A stretch of 64,000 nucleotides of DNA from Lumbricus terrestris (lineage: Eukaryota; Annelida; Clitellata; Crassiclitellata; Lumbricidae), in the NCBI GenBank assembly GCA_949752735.1, contig OX457036.1:98562432-98626431 (forward strand), written 5' to 3'. Of the stretch, positions 7,878-17,714 are shown in pieces. The first letter of the stretch is position 1. Each line of letters begins with the position of its first letter. The notes under the pieces are model-generated. The model had not been told where the DNA came from. It saw only the letters and a program-made list of their open reading frames with translations, and did not search any database. Both the position numbers and the translations under genes were made by a program.

Positions 7878-8663
7878 CTACAGAGGATTTTCGATTTCAT
7901 AAAATAGGTCGAAACCGCAGCGATATTTACCATCATTATTTTTACTAGTTAGATCAATAACTAGGAATCCGTGCGGTTGTTTCCACACCGTTTTGCATAG
8001 TTTTCTAAATTCGTCTTTATGCATGTCTGTACTAACATGGTCGCAGTAAATATGGTTAAGGTTTTTCGAGTCCTGCTTGAACAGGCAAATAAAGTTTGCA
8101 TTCTCTCTGATCGTTTGTCGCGGTAGTTTGAAATAATTCTGTGCTAGGTAAAAACAGTCCACATTACTATGCCTCCCCCGAATATAATACATTTCACATT
8201 TGTTTTGTTTTTCCAATTGTAAATCATCAAAAATCATCAGATTCTTCTTTTCACTACTCAAAGCACTCGGGTCTGGCACATCATCGGCTTTTTCAAAGAA
8301 CTTGGCAATTATATCGGATTTGGCTTTTGATTCTTTGGCCATTTCTTCCATAACGAGGGCTGGCGGCGCGTTTAGTTTCATGATTTCCTCTTGAAGCTCG
8401 AATAATCCAACGATCGATTCTTTTGGTAATTTTTCTTCGAAGGCTTTTTTAATAATACGATATTCAGGTTGAAACAGAGATTTACCGAATACCTGGAGGT
8501 TATTATAGTCCAACCAGCCTGACCTGAGTAATAGATTCAGAAGAAGCGTCGTTTTGCCACAGCCTGACTTTCCGATTATCAGCCCCCGTATACTTTTTGG
8601 TAGCAAAGGATTATTAAATCTTTTCGATAGCGCAGATCCCCAACTCAAATCTTTGATTTCCAT
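7878..8663 (-). CDS. Genome-packaging ATPase (FtsK/HerA-A32 type)
   Basis: A 261-residue P-loop ATPase. Walker A is GKSGCGKTT at about residues 32-40; Walker B is LMIFDD at about 142-147. The sensor-like stretch YYIRGRHSNVDCFYLAQNYF follows, as in A32-like packaging ATPases of NCLDVs, virophages and Polintons. It would drive DNA translocation into the capsid. The start ATG 8663 is preceded by TAAATAAA. It is divergent from the PLA2-like gene with only 25 bp between start codons, so that short AT-rich gap must hold both promoters. Confidence 0.88.
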   Translation of the reverse strand: MEIKDLSWGSALSKRFNNPLLPKSIRGLIIGKSGCGKTTLLLNLLLRSGWLDYNNLQVFGKSLFQPEYRIIKKAFEEKLPKESIVGLFELQEEIMKLNAPPALVMEEMAKESKAKSDIIAKFFEKADDVPDPSALSSEKKNLMIFDDLQLEKQNKCEMYYIRGRHSNVDCFYLAQNYFKLPRQTIRENANFICLFKQDSKNLNHIYCDHVSTDMHKDEFRKLCKTVWKQPHGFLVIDLTSKNNDGKYRCGFDLFYEIENPL

Positions 8664-8688
8664 TTTATTTATATATTAAAAAAGCGAG
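8664..8688. promoter_or_regulatory. Divergent promoter region between ATPase and PLA2-like genes
   Basis: Only 25 bp separate the two start codons. The gap is AT-rich and includes TTATATATTAAAAAA, which has TATA-like character on both strands. The promoter role is inferred from geometry. Confidence 0.4.
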
Positions 8689-9219
8689 ATGTATTGCGTA
8701 AAGTGTAAAAAAAAGACTGAAACGAGAGATGTGCAGAACGTAGTAACGAATAACGGGAGATCGATGCTTAGAGGCGTTTGTGTTGTATGCGGGAAAACAA
8801 AAACTCAATTCGTAAAGGCGTCTACCGTTGTGCAAGGTGGAGATCTGGTTAGTTCGTTGAACGCAGCTACTAGTAACATTAAGCTACCTTGGGCTAAGTT
8901 TCCCGGTGAGATGCATTTGCCAGGCCACCATTTTACAGGTCCAGGTACAAGGCTAGACAAGAGACTGAATCCGAACGAGACTCCTAAAGATTGGAGCAGG
9001 CCTATTAATCGAGTAGATAACGCAGCATATATCCACGATCTAGCTTACAATCAACACACCGATACAGCTTCTAGAAATATTGCGGATTTAGCTATGATAA
9101 ATGATTTGAATAATATTTCTAATCCTAGCTTGCGAGAACGAGTGGAGAGGGCTATAGTTAAGCCTATATTATCTACTAAAGCGAGTCTTGGGTTAGGTTT
9201 AAAAAAAGCTCTGAACTGA
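8689..9219 (+). CDS. Zinc-ribbon plus phospholipase A2-like protein
   Basis: A 176-residue protein. The N-terminus holds two CxxC pairs (YCVKCKKK and CVVCGK), a small zinc ribbon. From about residue 75 there is a PLA2-like domain of the parvovirus/Polinton type: LPGHHFTGPGTRLDKRL, then NRVDNAAYIHDLAYNQH with the catalytic His-Asp pair. Such domains open endosomal membranes in parvoviruses; the same role here is inferred. The stop TGA lies at 9217-9219. The integrase frame is open across this end in the -1 frame, and a slippery-type heptamer TTTAAAA occurs at 9198-9204 (see findings). Confidence 0.82.
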   Translation: MYCVKCKKKTETRDVQNVVTNNGRSMLRGVCVVCGKTKTQFVKASTVVQGGDLVSSLNAATSNIKLPWAKFPGEMHLPGHHFTGPGTRLDKRLNPNETPKDWSRPINRVDNAAYIHDLAYNQHTDTASRNIADLAMINDLNNISNPSLRERVERAIVKPILSTKASLGLGLKKALN

Positions 9220-10130
9220 AATGGACTGATCAATTAGCCGATGAATTACACAAACCAGTTGTCAGACATTTTAGGAAGAGAAAAGTGTTTGTTAATGGGA
9301 TAGATGAGATTTGGGCTGCTGATCTAGTAGATATGCAGTCGTTTGCTAAAGATAACGATGGTGTAAAATACCTGCTAACCGTTATAGATGTGTTTTCCAA
9401 GTACGGTTGGATTATACCATTGAATGATAAGAGTGGTAAATCTACAGCTGCCGGTTTTATGAAGATTCTCGAGGGCGGGAGGAAGCCTGTGAAATTATGG
9501 GTTGATAAAGGAAAAGAATTTTATAACAAAGACGTCAAGAATTTGGTTGATTTGTACTCTACCGAGAATGAGGAAAAATCTTGCGTCGTCGAGAGATGGA
9601 ACAGAACGATGAAAGATAAAATGTTCAAGTACTTTACCGCTAATTCAACGAGAAGATACATCGATATATTAGATGAAATGGTTATCAATTATAATAATAC
9701 AAGGCATTCTTCCATTAAAATGACACCCGTTAAGGCTAGTATGAAAGTGAATGAAAGGGCTGTATTTATGAATTTAAACGGTAAAGAGATTTCAGAGCCT
9801 ATTGTACCAAAGTTTTCAATTGGTGATAAAGTCAGAATAACTAAGAAGAAGAACATTTTTGAGAAGGGATATACACCCCGATGGACTGAGGAGGTATTTA
9901 AAGTATCCCAGATTCAATACACGGTTCCACCAACTTATAAGATTACTGATTCTAATGGTGAGGAAATACAAGGTAGTTTTTATGAAGAGGAGCTACAGAA
10001 AACAACTCAAGAAATATTTAGAATAGAAAAGATTATCAGGAAACGCGGGAAGAAATCGCTCGTGAAGTGGTTAGGATACCCAGAGTCTTTTAATTCTTGG
10101 GTAGATAATAAAGACTTGGTGGTCATGTGA
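9204..10130 (+). CDS. Integrase (retroviral DDE type) with C-terminal chromodomain
   Basis: The conserved frame is open from at least 9204. Recognisable integrase sequence begins at about 9219 (KWTDQLADELHKP), upstream of any ATG in this frame. The first alternative start is GTG 9285. The catalytic triad is visible: Asp in IWAADLVDM, Asp in LWVDKGKEF, Glu in CVVERWNRT. The C-terminus carries a chromodomain-like segment (IIRKRGKKSLVKWLGYPESF, then SWVDNKDL). It would insert the Polinton with a 6-bp target duplication. No ATG start exists before the conserved N-terminus, so expression probably depends on fusion to the PLA2-like frame, through frameshifting or because a base was lost or gained. 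Confidence 0.87.
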   Translation, partial: KSSELKWTDQLADELHKPVVRHFRKRKVFVNGIDEIWAADLVDMQSFAKDNDGVKYLLTVIDVFSKYGWIIPLNDKSGKSTAAGFMKILEGGRKPVKLWVDKGKEFYNKDVKNLVDLYSTENEEKSCVVERWNRTMKDKMFKYFTANSTRRYIDILDEMVINYNNTRHSSIKMTPVKASMKVNERAVFMNLNGKEISEPIVPKFSIGDKVRITKKKNIFEKGYTPRWTEEVFKVSQIQYTVPPTYKITDSNGEEIQGSFYEEELQKTTQEIFRIEKIIRKRGKKSLVKWLGYPESFNSWVDNKDLVVM

Positions 10131-10148
10131 TGATGAGTATTTCCCACT

Positions 10149-10206
10149 CGCCCTATGACTCATCATCGAAACTACTGGAAATTCCCCGCATGATGAGTCA
10201 TAGGCG
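10149..10206. other. Hairpin just after the integrase stop
   Basis: Inverted repeat with arms at 10149-10166 and 10190-10206 (core CTATGACTCATCAT / ATGATGAGTCATAG), one bulged base and about 23 nt of loop. It starts 19 bp after the stop codon. It could be a transcript end or part of the Polinton terminal region. Confidence 0.6.
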
Positions 10207-10226
10207 CGTGATGGGGTGGTTGACAG

Positions 10227-10530
10227 AATTTGAACCATGGTTTGGGGTGATTGGCAAAAGTTTAACCATGGTTTGGGTTGATTGGCAAAAGTTGGCAAGA
10301 AAATATTTTTGTGTTTTTTAGTTTAGGGAAAAAAATAAAATTTGTGTGTTGGAAAAAGTTGAACCATGGTTATGGGTGATTGTATTTTTGAACCATGGTT
10401 ATGGGTGATTGTATTTTTGAACCATGGTTATGGGTGATTGTATTTTTGAACCATGGTTATGGGTGGATATATTTTTGAACCATGGTTATGGATCGACACA
10501 TTTTTTCAACCATGGTTATAGGTCAATGTC
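10227..10530. repeat. Polinton subterminal tandem repeats, 29-31 bp
   Basis: About eight units, each centred on the 10-bp palindrome AACCATGGTT. The first two are diverged (TTTGGGGTGATTGGCAAAAG type). The later ones follow GAACCATGGTTATGGGTGAT with 29-bp spacing (10361, 10390, 10419, 10448, 10478). Tandem repeats near the terminal inverted repeats are common in Polintons. Confidence 0.85.
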
Positions 10531-10549
10531 CCAGCCGCTTAATTCTTCT

Positions 10550-11085
10550 ACTACTGACATCCTCCTTTCTCATCGTCCAGGTCTCTGCTCCGTACAGTGT
10601 GACGCTCCAGATCAGTGCCTTAACCATTCTTTTCTTGATGTCTCGATTCAATCCTCCTTTCAATAGCTCCTTCCTTTTCGTGAACGCTTCTTTCCCCATC
10701 GGTATACCCTCTTGTTGATTTCTTTGTGGCACTTCCCATCTTCCGATATTAGACTTCCCAGATAGCAAAATTCAGTGACTTGCTCCACTTCTTCTCCATT
10801 GATTGCTATTTTCATATTCTTTTCTCCTTTTGCTTCTCTACTTATTCTCATTACTTTCGTCTTTTTGATGTTTATCTTCATCCCATATTCTTCGCTGGTT
10901 CTGTTTAGTTCATCCATTATGTGTTGTAGGTGCTCTTCTTTGTTTGCCAGCGTTGCTTGGTCGTCCGCAAATCTTAGCGCCTTTATCATCTTTCCTCCAA
11001 CCTTTATTCCTTCTTCCGTGTTCTGTAGTGCTTCCCGTATTATCTCTTCGATGTAAAGATTGAATACGGATACAAAATTAAATAT
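10550..11085 (-). pseudogene. RTE-like LINE reverse transcriptase fragment
   Basis: The minus-strand translation holds the end of the palm domain with the variant active-site motif ALRFADDQA, then INIKKTKVMRISR, VTEFCYLGSLISEDGK and, after one frameshift near 10,700, MVKALIWSVTLYGAETWTM. These are the C-terminal reverse transcriptase and thumb motifs of RTE-like endonuclease/reverse transcriptase LINEs. The fragment has neither the start of the RT nor its 3' end, and it abuts the Polinton repeats. It is a dead fragment. Clade assignment is from motif style only. Confidence 0.75.
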
Positions 11086-11210
11086 CAAAGTTCCAGTCGT
11101 GCCATATGACGTCATAATGACGTCATATCACTCATTTGCATTCAAATTGAAATTTTCATATTTCATGCGGTTCTCGGTCAATCGCTTCCTGCACGATGCT
11201 CGGACGATCT

Positions 11211-11536
11211 ATAGTGATTCTGGTGATTCTAGTGATTCTAGTGATTTCAGTGATTCTATAATGATTCTAGTGATTCTAGTGATTCTTGTGATTCTATAAT
11301 GATTCTATAATGATTCTAGTGATTCTAGTGATTCTACTGATTCTACTGATTCTAGCGATTCTATAATGATTCTAGTGATTCTAGTGATTCTTGTGATTCT
11401 TGTGATTCTATAATGATTCTATAATGATTCTAGTGATTCTAGTGATTCTACTGATTCTAGAGATTCCAGTGATTTTAGTGATTCTAGTGATTCTAGTGAT
11501 TCTATAGTGATTCTACTGATTCTAGTGATTCTAGTC
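11211..11536. repeat. Minisatellite, TCTAGTGAT-type 9-bp units
   Basis: About 325 bp of GATTCTAGT-type units with ACTGATTCT and TATAATGAT variants in a partly periodic order. The short stretch after it (11,537-11,697) shows no recognisable feature. Confidence 0.9.
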
Positions 11537-11697
11537 CTATATCAATTATTTCTTAGAAGCTTCTTATAGACCGCCTAATATTCCACCTTGTCCAGAGATA
11601 TCCTAATAGACTTCTTTACATTGTAAACGTTGTTTTTTAGTTAAATGTTATAGCAACTGTCTTTTTGCTGAGCACTATAAAATTTCTAGCGATGCAA

Positions 11698-12881
11698 AGT
11701 GTGCAGACGATATTAAGTCCAGACTGGCCATGGGTATGGCAGTCATGGTGAGGCTTACGAAGTTACGAAGGTCTGGAAAAAACAAATCCATTAGTACCCA
11801 AACCAAGCTTCGCTTGATGAAATCCTTGGTCTGGTCAGTTGCAACATATATGGTTGAGAATCGTGGGTGCTCAAAAAGCGGAGGAAAAGCTGATCCAAAG
11901 TTTCGAGAACAAATGTACCCGTTAGCTTCTGCGCATTTCTTGGACGCCTCAGCTTGCTACAGAGCAAGTTTATCGGCGTGCCGGAACTTCACCAGAGCTC
12001 TTGAGTTCCATCATGGCTCGCAAACTCTCCTATTTTGGTCACATCATCAGGCTACCTCAGGATTGCGTGGGAAAAGCCATCATGCTGGGTCACGTGGAAG
12101 GATATCGACGCAAGGGCATACCGCGTATTAGCTGGATTGACAACGTTCTTTCTTGGTCCCACCTTTCCGGATCGCATATTACCATTCTCTAACCGATTTC
12201 GTAAGCCGGTCTGAGGAATAGAATGATTACATTGTGGAAGAAGCGAAGACCATAGGGGGGAGAAGGTAGTTGATGTTAGCAGTTATTGGTGAAGCTGTAG
12301 GCTATTAGCTTCACCCACAACTGCTAAAGAACCAACGGAAAAATCTTAAGAATCTAATGACGACACTAACCCTAATACTAAGCCTAACCGACCCTCACGA
12401 CGCAAAAATCTTAAGAATCTAATGACGACACTAACCCTAACACTAACCCTAACCGACCCTCACGACGCGAAACCTTACCCTATACGCGAACGACACCATG
12501 CTTAAATTTACCTATAAAGAGCCGTAAAGTGACACATAATTACCTGTCCAAATGTTCCTCCATACGTAGGGTAATTATTTGCAAGAAATTTGAAACGTTT
12601 TACATTGCAATTCGTGTAAAATCGTGAGAGCCTGCCAACGCGCACGTGTTGTTGACAGTTTAGAAGGGATGGTCAGAAATTGTACTCCACAACCTTCTCC
12701 CCCCTATATGGTCTTCGCGTCTTCCACAATGTAATCATTGTATTCCTCTATAGCCGGCTTACGAAATCGGTTAGAGAATGCTAATAAGCTTCCGGATCTC
12801 ATCTCCTCGCCGCTGCACGCGATAAACGGCAGTGGAGAGCCCTAGTCCATGCATGTGGCCAACCGTCGCGCGGCGACGTCG
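11698..12881 (+). pseudogene. RTE-like LINE C-terminal fragment, interrupted by a foldback element
   Basis: Plus-strand translation gives DIKSRLAMGMAVMVRLTKL, TQTKLRLMKSLVWSVATY, then in another frame MARKLSYFGHIIRLPQDCV, GHVEGYRRKGIPRISWIDNV. The same frame resumes after the inserted element as LLAAARDKRQWRALVHACGQ and ends at TGA 12,879-12,881. These are typical C-terminal motifs of RTE-like LINEs. Several frameshifts and stops occur before the insertion. The element at 12,174-12,789 splits the ORF with a target duplication, and removing it puts the two halves back in one frame. The 3' end is followed by a (CCGT)n tract, as is common for such LINE tails. Confidence 0.8.
12174..12789. mobile_element. 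Foldback/MULE-like non-autonomous DNA element 1 (616 bp, 9-bp TSD)
   Basis: Terminal inverted repeats of about 100 bp (12,174-12,272 and 12,689-12,789) share ATTCTCTAACCGATTTCGTA and more. The ends read GCATATTACC and, on the other strand, GCTTATTAGC. The flanks TTCCGGATC at 12,165-12,173 and 12,790-12,798 are identical, a perfect 9-bp target site duplication. The interior has a roughly 65-bp tandem duplication (AAATCTTAAGAATCTAATGA start) and no coding sequence. Long TIRs with a 9-bp TSD are typical of Mutator-like elements; the superfamily call is inference. Confidence 0.85.
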
Positions 12882-12933
12882 GCGATTGACATGACATGAC
12901 CATAATATGCTTATATAAATAAAGAGAAGAGTC

Positions 12934-13005
12934 TGTCCGTCCGTCCGTCCGTCCGTCCGTCCGTCCGTCCGTCCGTCCGTCCGTCCGTCCGTCCGTCCGT
13001 CCGTC
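12934..13005. repeat. (CCGT)n microsatellite at LINE 3' end
   Basis: About 18 uninterrupted CCGT units just downstream of the LINE ORF end. Confidence 0.95.
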
Positions 13006-13089
13006 TGACAGTCTGACCGACCGGAATGCATTTCCACAGTTTTTTTAGCTTTTCACTCCAAACCTTCACTATATACTCTGTATAGGTCT

Positions 13090-13500
13090 CGACATGAGAC
13101 ACCCCATGTAACGAGGGGTTGGCGATTCTCTACTACCATGGGGTCAAGGTGGGGCCGAAAACCACAAATTTTCCTCCGCTAAAACGCAGCTATTGATCTG
13201 AAACTTTCTACCCGGATAGAGGGCCATCAGAAACACCCGGTGGAGAGGTTGACGAATCTCCCCAAACATGGGGGTCAGGGTGGGTTGTGAAATCTCAAAC
13301 TTTTTCAATATCCATTCCGTCGCCATAGTTTCACAGCTATTCACCGGACACGTTCCAGCTACACCGAATGCTACCAACACACCTCGCCCCGCAGGGGCCG
13401 GGTGAGGCCACGGTATTATTAGGGGGTGGGGGAAAAAATGTTTCCGTAAAACGCAGTTGTAGTATTGATTTGAAACTTTGTACCTGGACAGAGGGCCATC
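13090..13500. repeat. Diverged ~125-bp tandem repeat
   Basis: Units contain ACATGAGACACCCC, GGGGTTGGCGATTC, CCATGGGGTCAAGGTGGG and GAAACTTTCTACCCGGA. At least two and a half diverged units are visible. A further copy lies at 53,699-53,765. No coding signal. Confidence 0.7.
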
Positions 13501-13501
13501 A

Positions 13502-14777
<1,276 letters not shown>

Positions 14778-14964
14778 CGATGCTGGTATACGCACGCTTA
14801 CGTACACACAACATACTCTGCCTGCATCTTTAGAAGCAAGAAGCCAATGCATTATGCATATGTGCATAGTGTTTCAGTGTTCGACATCAGGGGGTTCATG
14901 ATGGTGCATGAGAGAGGAGGGGTATCAATCCCCATAATAGTACTATTCTTCTGACCACTCAGCT

Positions 14965-15023
14965 GTGTATGTGTGTGTGTGTGTCCCGTCCATCCAATCG
15001 AATGTATTTGTATATATATATAT

Positions 15024-15060
<37 letters not shown>

Positions 15061-15255
15061 GTTCGTCCAGCAGTCAATTCTCTTATATATCATCCAAGTA
15101 ATATACACTTCCAACTCTCAACACTCGTTCCTCTATATACATATATAATATATATGTATATTATTATATACATATATATTATATATAGGAACAACCGCTT
15201 TCATAAAATTAGAGTCATCGTTGTCATAACCACAGAAGTAAAATGTGCGCCTTTG

Positions 15256-15302
<47 letters not shown>

Positions 15303-15475
15303 CTGCTTCTGCTGCCAGCATTGCATGCTTTATTCATGGTCGTATGGTAGTCATCATCACAGTGGTATTTGTAGTCATCATCATTACGGTGGTCGTAGTT
15401 GTAGTCGTCATCATCATTGTGGTTGCTGTGCATGGCAGCGGTGGCCTTTGGTTGGTTGGTTGGTTGGTTGGTTGG
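14965..15475. repeat. Cluster of microsatellites: (TG)n, (TA)n, (ATC)-like, (GGTT)n
   Basis: (TG)n at about 14,965-14,982; AT-rich palindromic stretches at 15,010-15,060, 15,123-15,190 and 15,259-15,300; (GGTT)n at 15,440-15,475. No gene is seen. The rest up to 15,850 is low-complexity C- and T-rich DNA. Confidence 0.85.
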
Positions 15476-15849
15476 TGCGGGTGGCTGGTGCTGTCAGTTT
15501 CACTCATTCCGTCCGTCATTAATGCTCTTCGTCTAACTTGATTACGCATCGATTAATGGCGTCGGCAGGGGCGCCACCAATCACCCCCACCCACCCCACG
15601 ATCCCACCCCCGTCCACCAATACACACGCTGCGCAGACCAATCGCCCTTCTCTTCACTCCACCCTCTTCCTTCTCTTCAACTCTTCCGCCTCTTCCAGTC
15701 ATCCAATCCATCTCCTGCCATCGCTCCCTCCTTCTCTTTCCTCCATCCTTCCGTCACCCTCAGTATACATACCTTTCGTCACTCATCTGTACCAGCCTCA
15801 TCATCATTTTCAACGCAAGCAATCACTCTGTCTCTGTATCTACCTCAGT

Positions 15850-15988
15850 TTGTATGTATGTATGTATGTATGTATGCATGTATGTATGTATGTATGTATG
15901 TATGTATGTATGTGTGTATGCATGTATGTATGTATGCATGTACGTATGTATGCATGTATGTATGTATGCATGTATGTATATATGTATG
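15850..15988. repeat. (GTAT)n microsatellite with GCAT variants
   Basis: Tetranucleotide array GTATGTATGCATGTAT. Confidence 0.95.
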
Positions 15989-16081
15989 AAGTTCTTTCTG
16001 TCTGTTTCTCTCTCAGCCCTTTACATAATCTCCGTATGCTGTTGGTGGTGGTGCTGCTGCTGCTGCTGCAGATGATGATAA

Positions 16082-16143
<62 letters not shown>
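16082..16143. repeat. (GAT)n microsatellite
   Basis: Pure GAT/TGA array immediately upstream of the truncated LINE. Confidence 0.95.
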
Positions 16144-16144
<1 letters not shown>

Positions 16145-17055
16145 TTAGCACTGTGCGCCTAATGTGTCTGACTGTTGACGTCCTTTCCTCTTGGATGGCG
16201 TCAAATCGGCTTCTCCTAAATCCCAGTAAGACTCAATTCATTTGGCTGGGTGGCCGTCGGCAACTTGAGAAGATCGATTTGCCTCTGCTAGCCCAAATCT
16301 TTCCTGACATTAGTTTCTCTTCCACGGTTCGTGACCTGGGTGTTACCCTTGACTGTGAACTCAGTCTCAGCCAGCATGTCAATCTTGTTGCTCGAAGCTG
16401 TTACTATACCTGCAGCTTCGTCAACTTCGAGTGATTGCACGCTCTCTCTCTCATGGTGCGCTTGTAGTTCTTGTTCATGCCTTCGTAACTAGTCGAATCG
16501 ACCATTGTTGCTCAATCCTTGTTGGCCTCCCCCTTGGGGTTCTGGGTCGGTTAGATCGGGTTCTGCGCTCTGCTGCCCGGCTCATTGGACGAATCCCTAA
16601 ATTTTCCTCTGTTTCTACCTACATGCGTGATGTGCTGCATTGGTTGCCAATAGCCCAACGCATCCATTATCGAATTGCTGCCCTGGTCTCACGTTGTATC
16701 CTTGGTTGCGCTCCATCCTACCTGCGCATTCTTTGTCGCCCAGTCTCTGACATTGAAGCGCGTCGGGCCCTTCGCTCTGCTGCGAAGGGACAACTGCTTG
16801 TTCCACGGGCTCGCTTGGCTACCAGACAGTGTCGAGCCTTCTCGGTTGTGGGGCCGTCAATCTGGAATGACCTCCCCCCTAACCTCCATCTCCTCCACCT
16901 GACCAGTCAATCCTTATTCCTTAAGTCCCTTAAATCTTTTTTCTTTTGCCGTGGCTGGGCTGGGAGCGCCTCTGAGTAGTTTCTTGAAGGGGCGCTATAT
17001 AAATGCTAATAATGAATGAATGAATGAATGATGATGATGATGATGATGATGACGA
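16145..17055 (+). pseudogene. L2/CR1-type LINE, 5'-truncated, with 3' tail
   Basis: Translation gives LSSWMASNRLLLNPSKTQF, STVRDLGVTLDCELSLSQHV and, after a single frameshift near 16,420, RLRVIARSLSHGALVVLVHA, LIGRIPKFSSVSTYMRDVLH, WLPIAQRIHYRIAALVSRCI and VGPSIWNDLPPNL up to the stop near 16,976. This is the C-terminal third of the reverse transcriptase ORF of L2/CR1-type LINEs. The 3' end reads GGGAGCGCCTCTGAG and GGGGCGCTATATAAATG, then (GAATGAAT)n and (GAT)n repeats. One frameshift and 5' truncation make it inactive. The 3' end is shared with the SINE at 39,571. Confidence 0.85.
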
Positions 17056-17230
17056 TTGTGATTTACCTGATTCGAAGTGTTTTCCGATGAGCTGTAGTTG
17101 TGCATGGTCGCGATAGGAGTAAGCTGCGGCAGCTGCAGCTTCTACAGAATCGACAGAAACGGAAAGAATTGAAATATCAACTGATGAAAGAAAGAAAGAA
17201 GAGATATTCATTCATCCGATGCTCTCGGCT

Positions 17231-17231
17231 G

Positions 17232-17291
<60 letters not shown>

Positions 17292-17294
17292 GGC

Positions 17295-17325
<31 letters not shown>

Positions 17326-17383
17326 TAGACAGACAGACAGACAGACAGACAGGCAGACAGACAGACAGACGGACAGACAGACA
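17231..17383. repeat. (CAGA)n microsatellite
   Basis: About 38 CAGA units with a few CAGG, TAGA and CGGA variants. Confidence 0.95.
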
Positions 17384-17714
17384 TTTATAATTCATTCCAC
17401 AGAACATTGCAAAGGTCATAATGTCTCAATGTAGCGACGTATTTCTCGCTTGATAGTATACGTGTATAATTGTACATAAATACAATATGCAATCATGCAT
17501 TGAGTGAATGCATCAAGCACTTCATGAGGCGCAATAAACACAATGGACTCCTCCTCACCAGATTAAGCGACTCATGGATTTGAAAAGAAGAATTGGCTGA
17601 ACTTGTGTGAGCAGAAAAATGTAATTTTTGAGGTTTCCGGAAATCACGACCATATTCTTTGCTTGTTTGTTATGTTTTTGAATCGTCAAAAACAGTGGGT
17701 GGTCTCACTAAAAG

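Larger units (their letters stand above)
1..10540. mobile_element. Polinton/Maverick (virus-like DNA transposon), right-hand part
   Basis: Clustered genes for a double jelly-roll capsid protein, a penton-type minor capsid protein, a packaging ATPase, a PLA2-like protein and a retroviral-type integrase with chromodomain identify a Polinton. The integrase lies at the outer end, as is usual, followed by about 400 bp of subterminal repeats. Protein-primed DNA polymerase B and the adenovirus-type protease are not seen; they would be expected left of base 1. The exact right terminus is uncertain: RTE-like LINE sequence begins near 10,550. Most ORFs are open, so the copy is young or recently active. 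The left terminus and target duplication are outside the window. Confidence 0.93.

Noticed and set aside
12340..12480. CCCTAA words as telomere-like sequence
   Set aside because: Only scattered CCCTAA copies inside a 65-bp duplication of foldback element 1, without a regular 6-bp array.
15538..16140. Frame leading into the LINE at 16,145 as a possible longer gene
   Set aside because: The upstream part is C-rich low-complexity DNA, GTAT repeats and a (GAT)n tract; only the part after 16,145 has LINE motifs.
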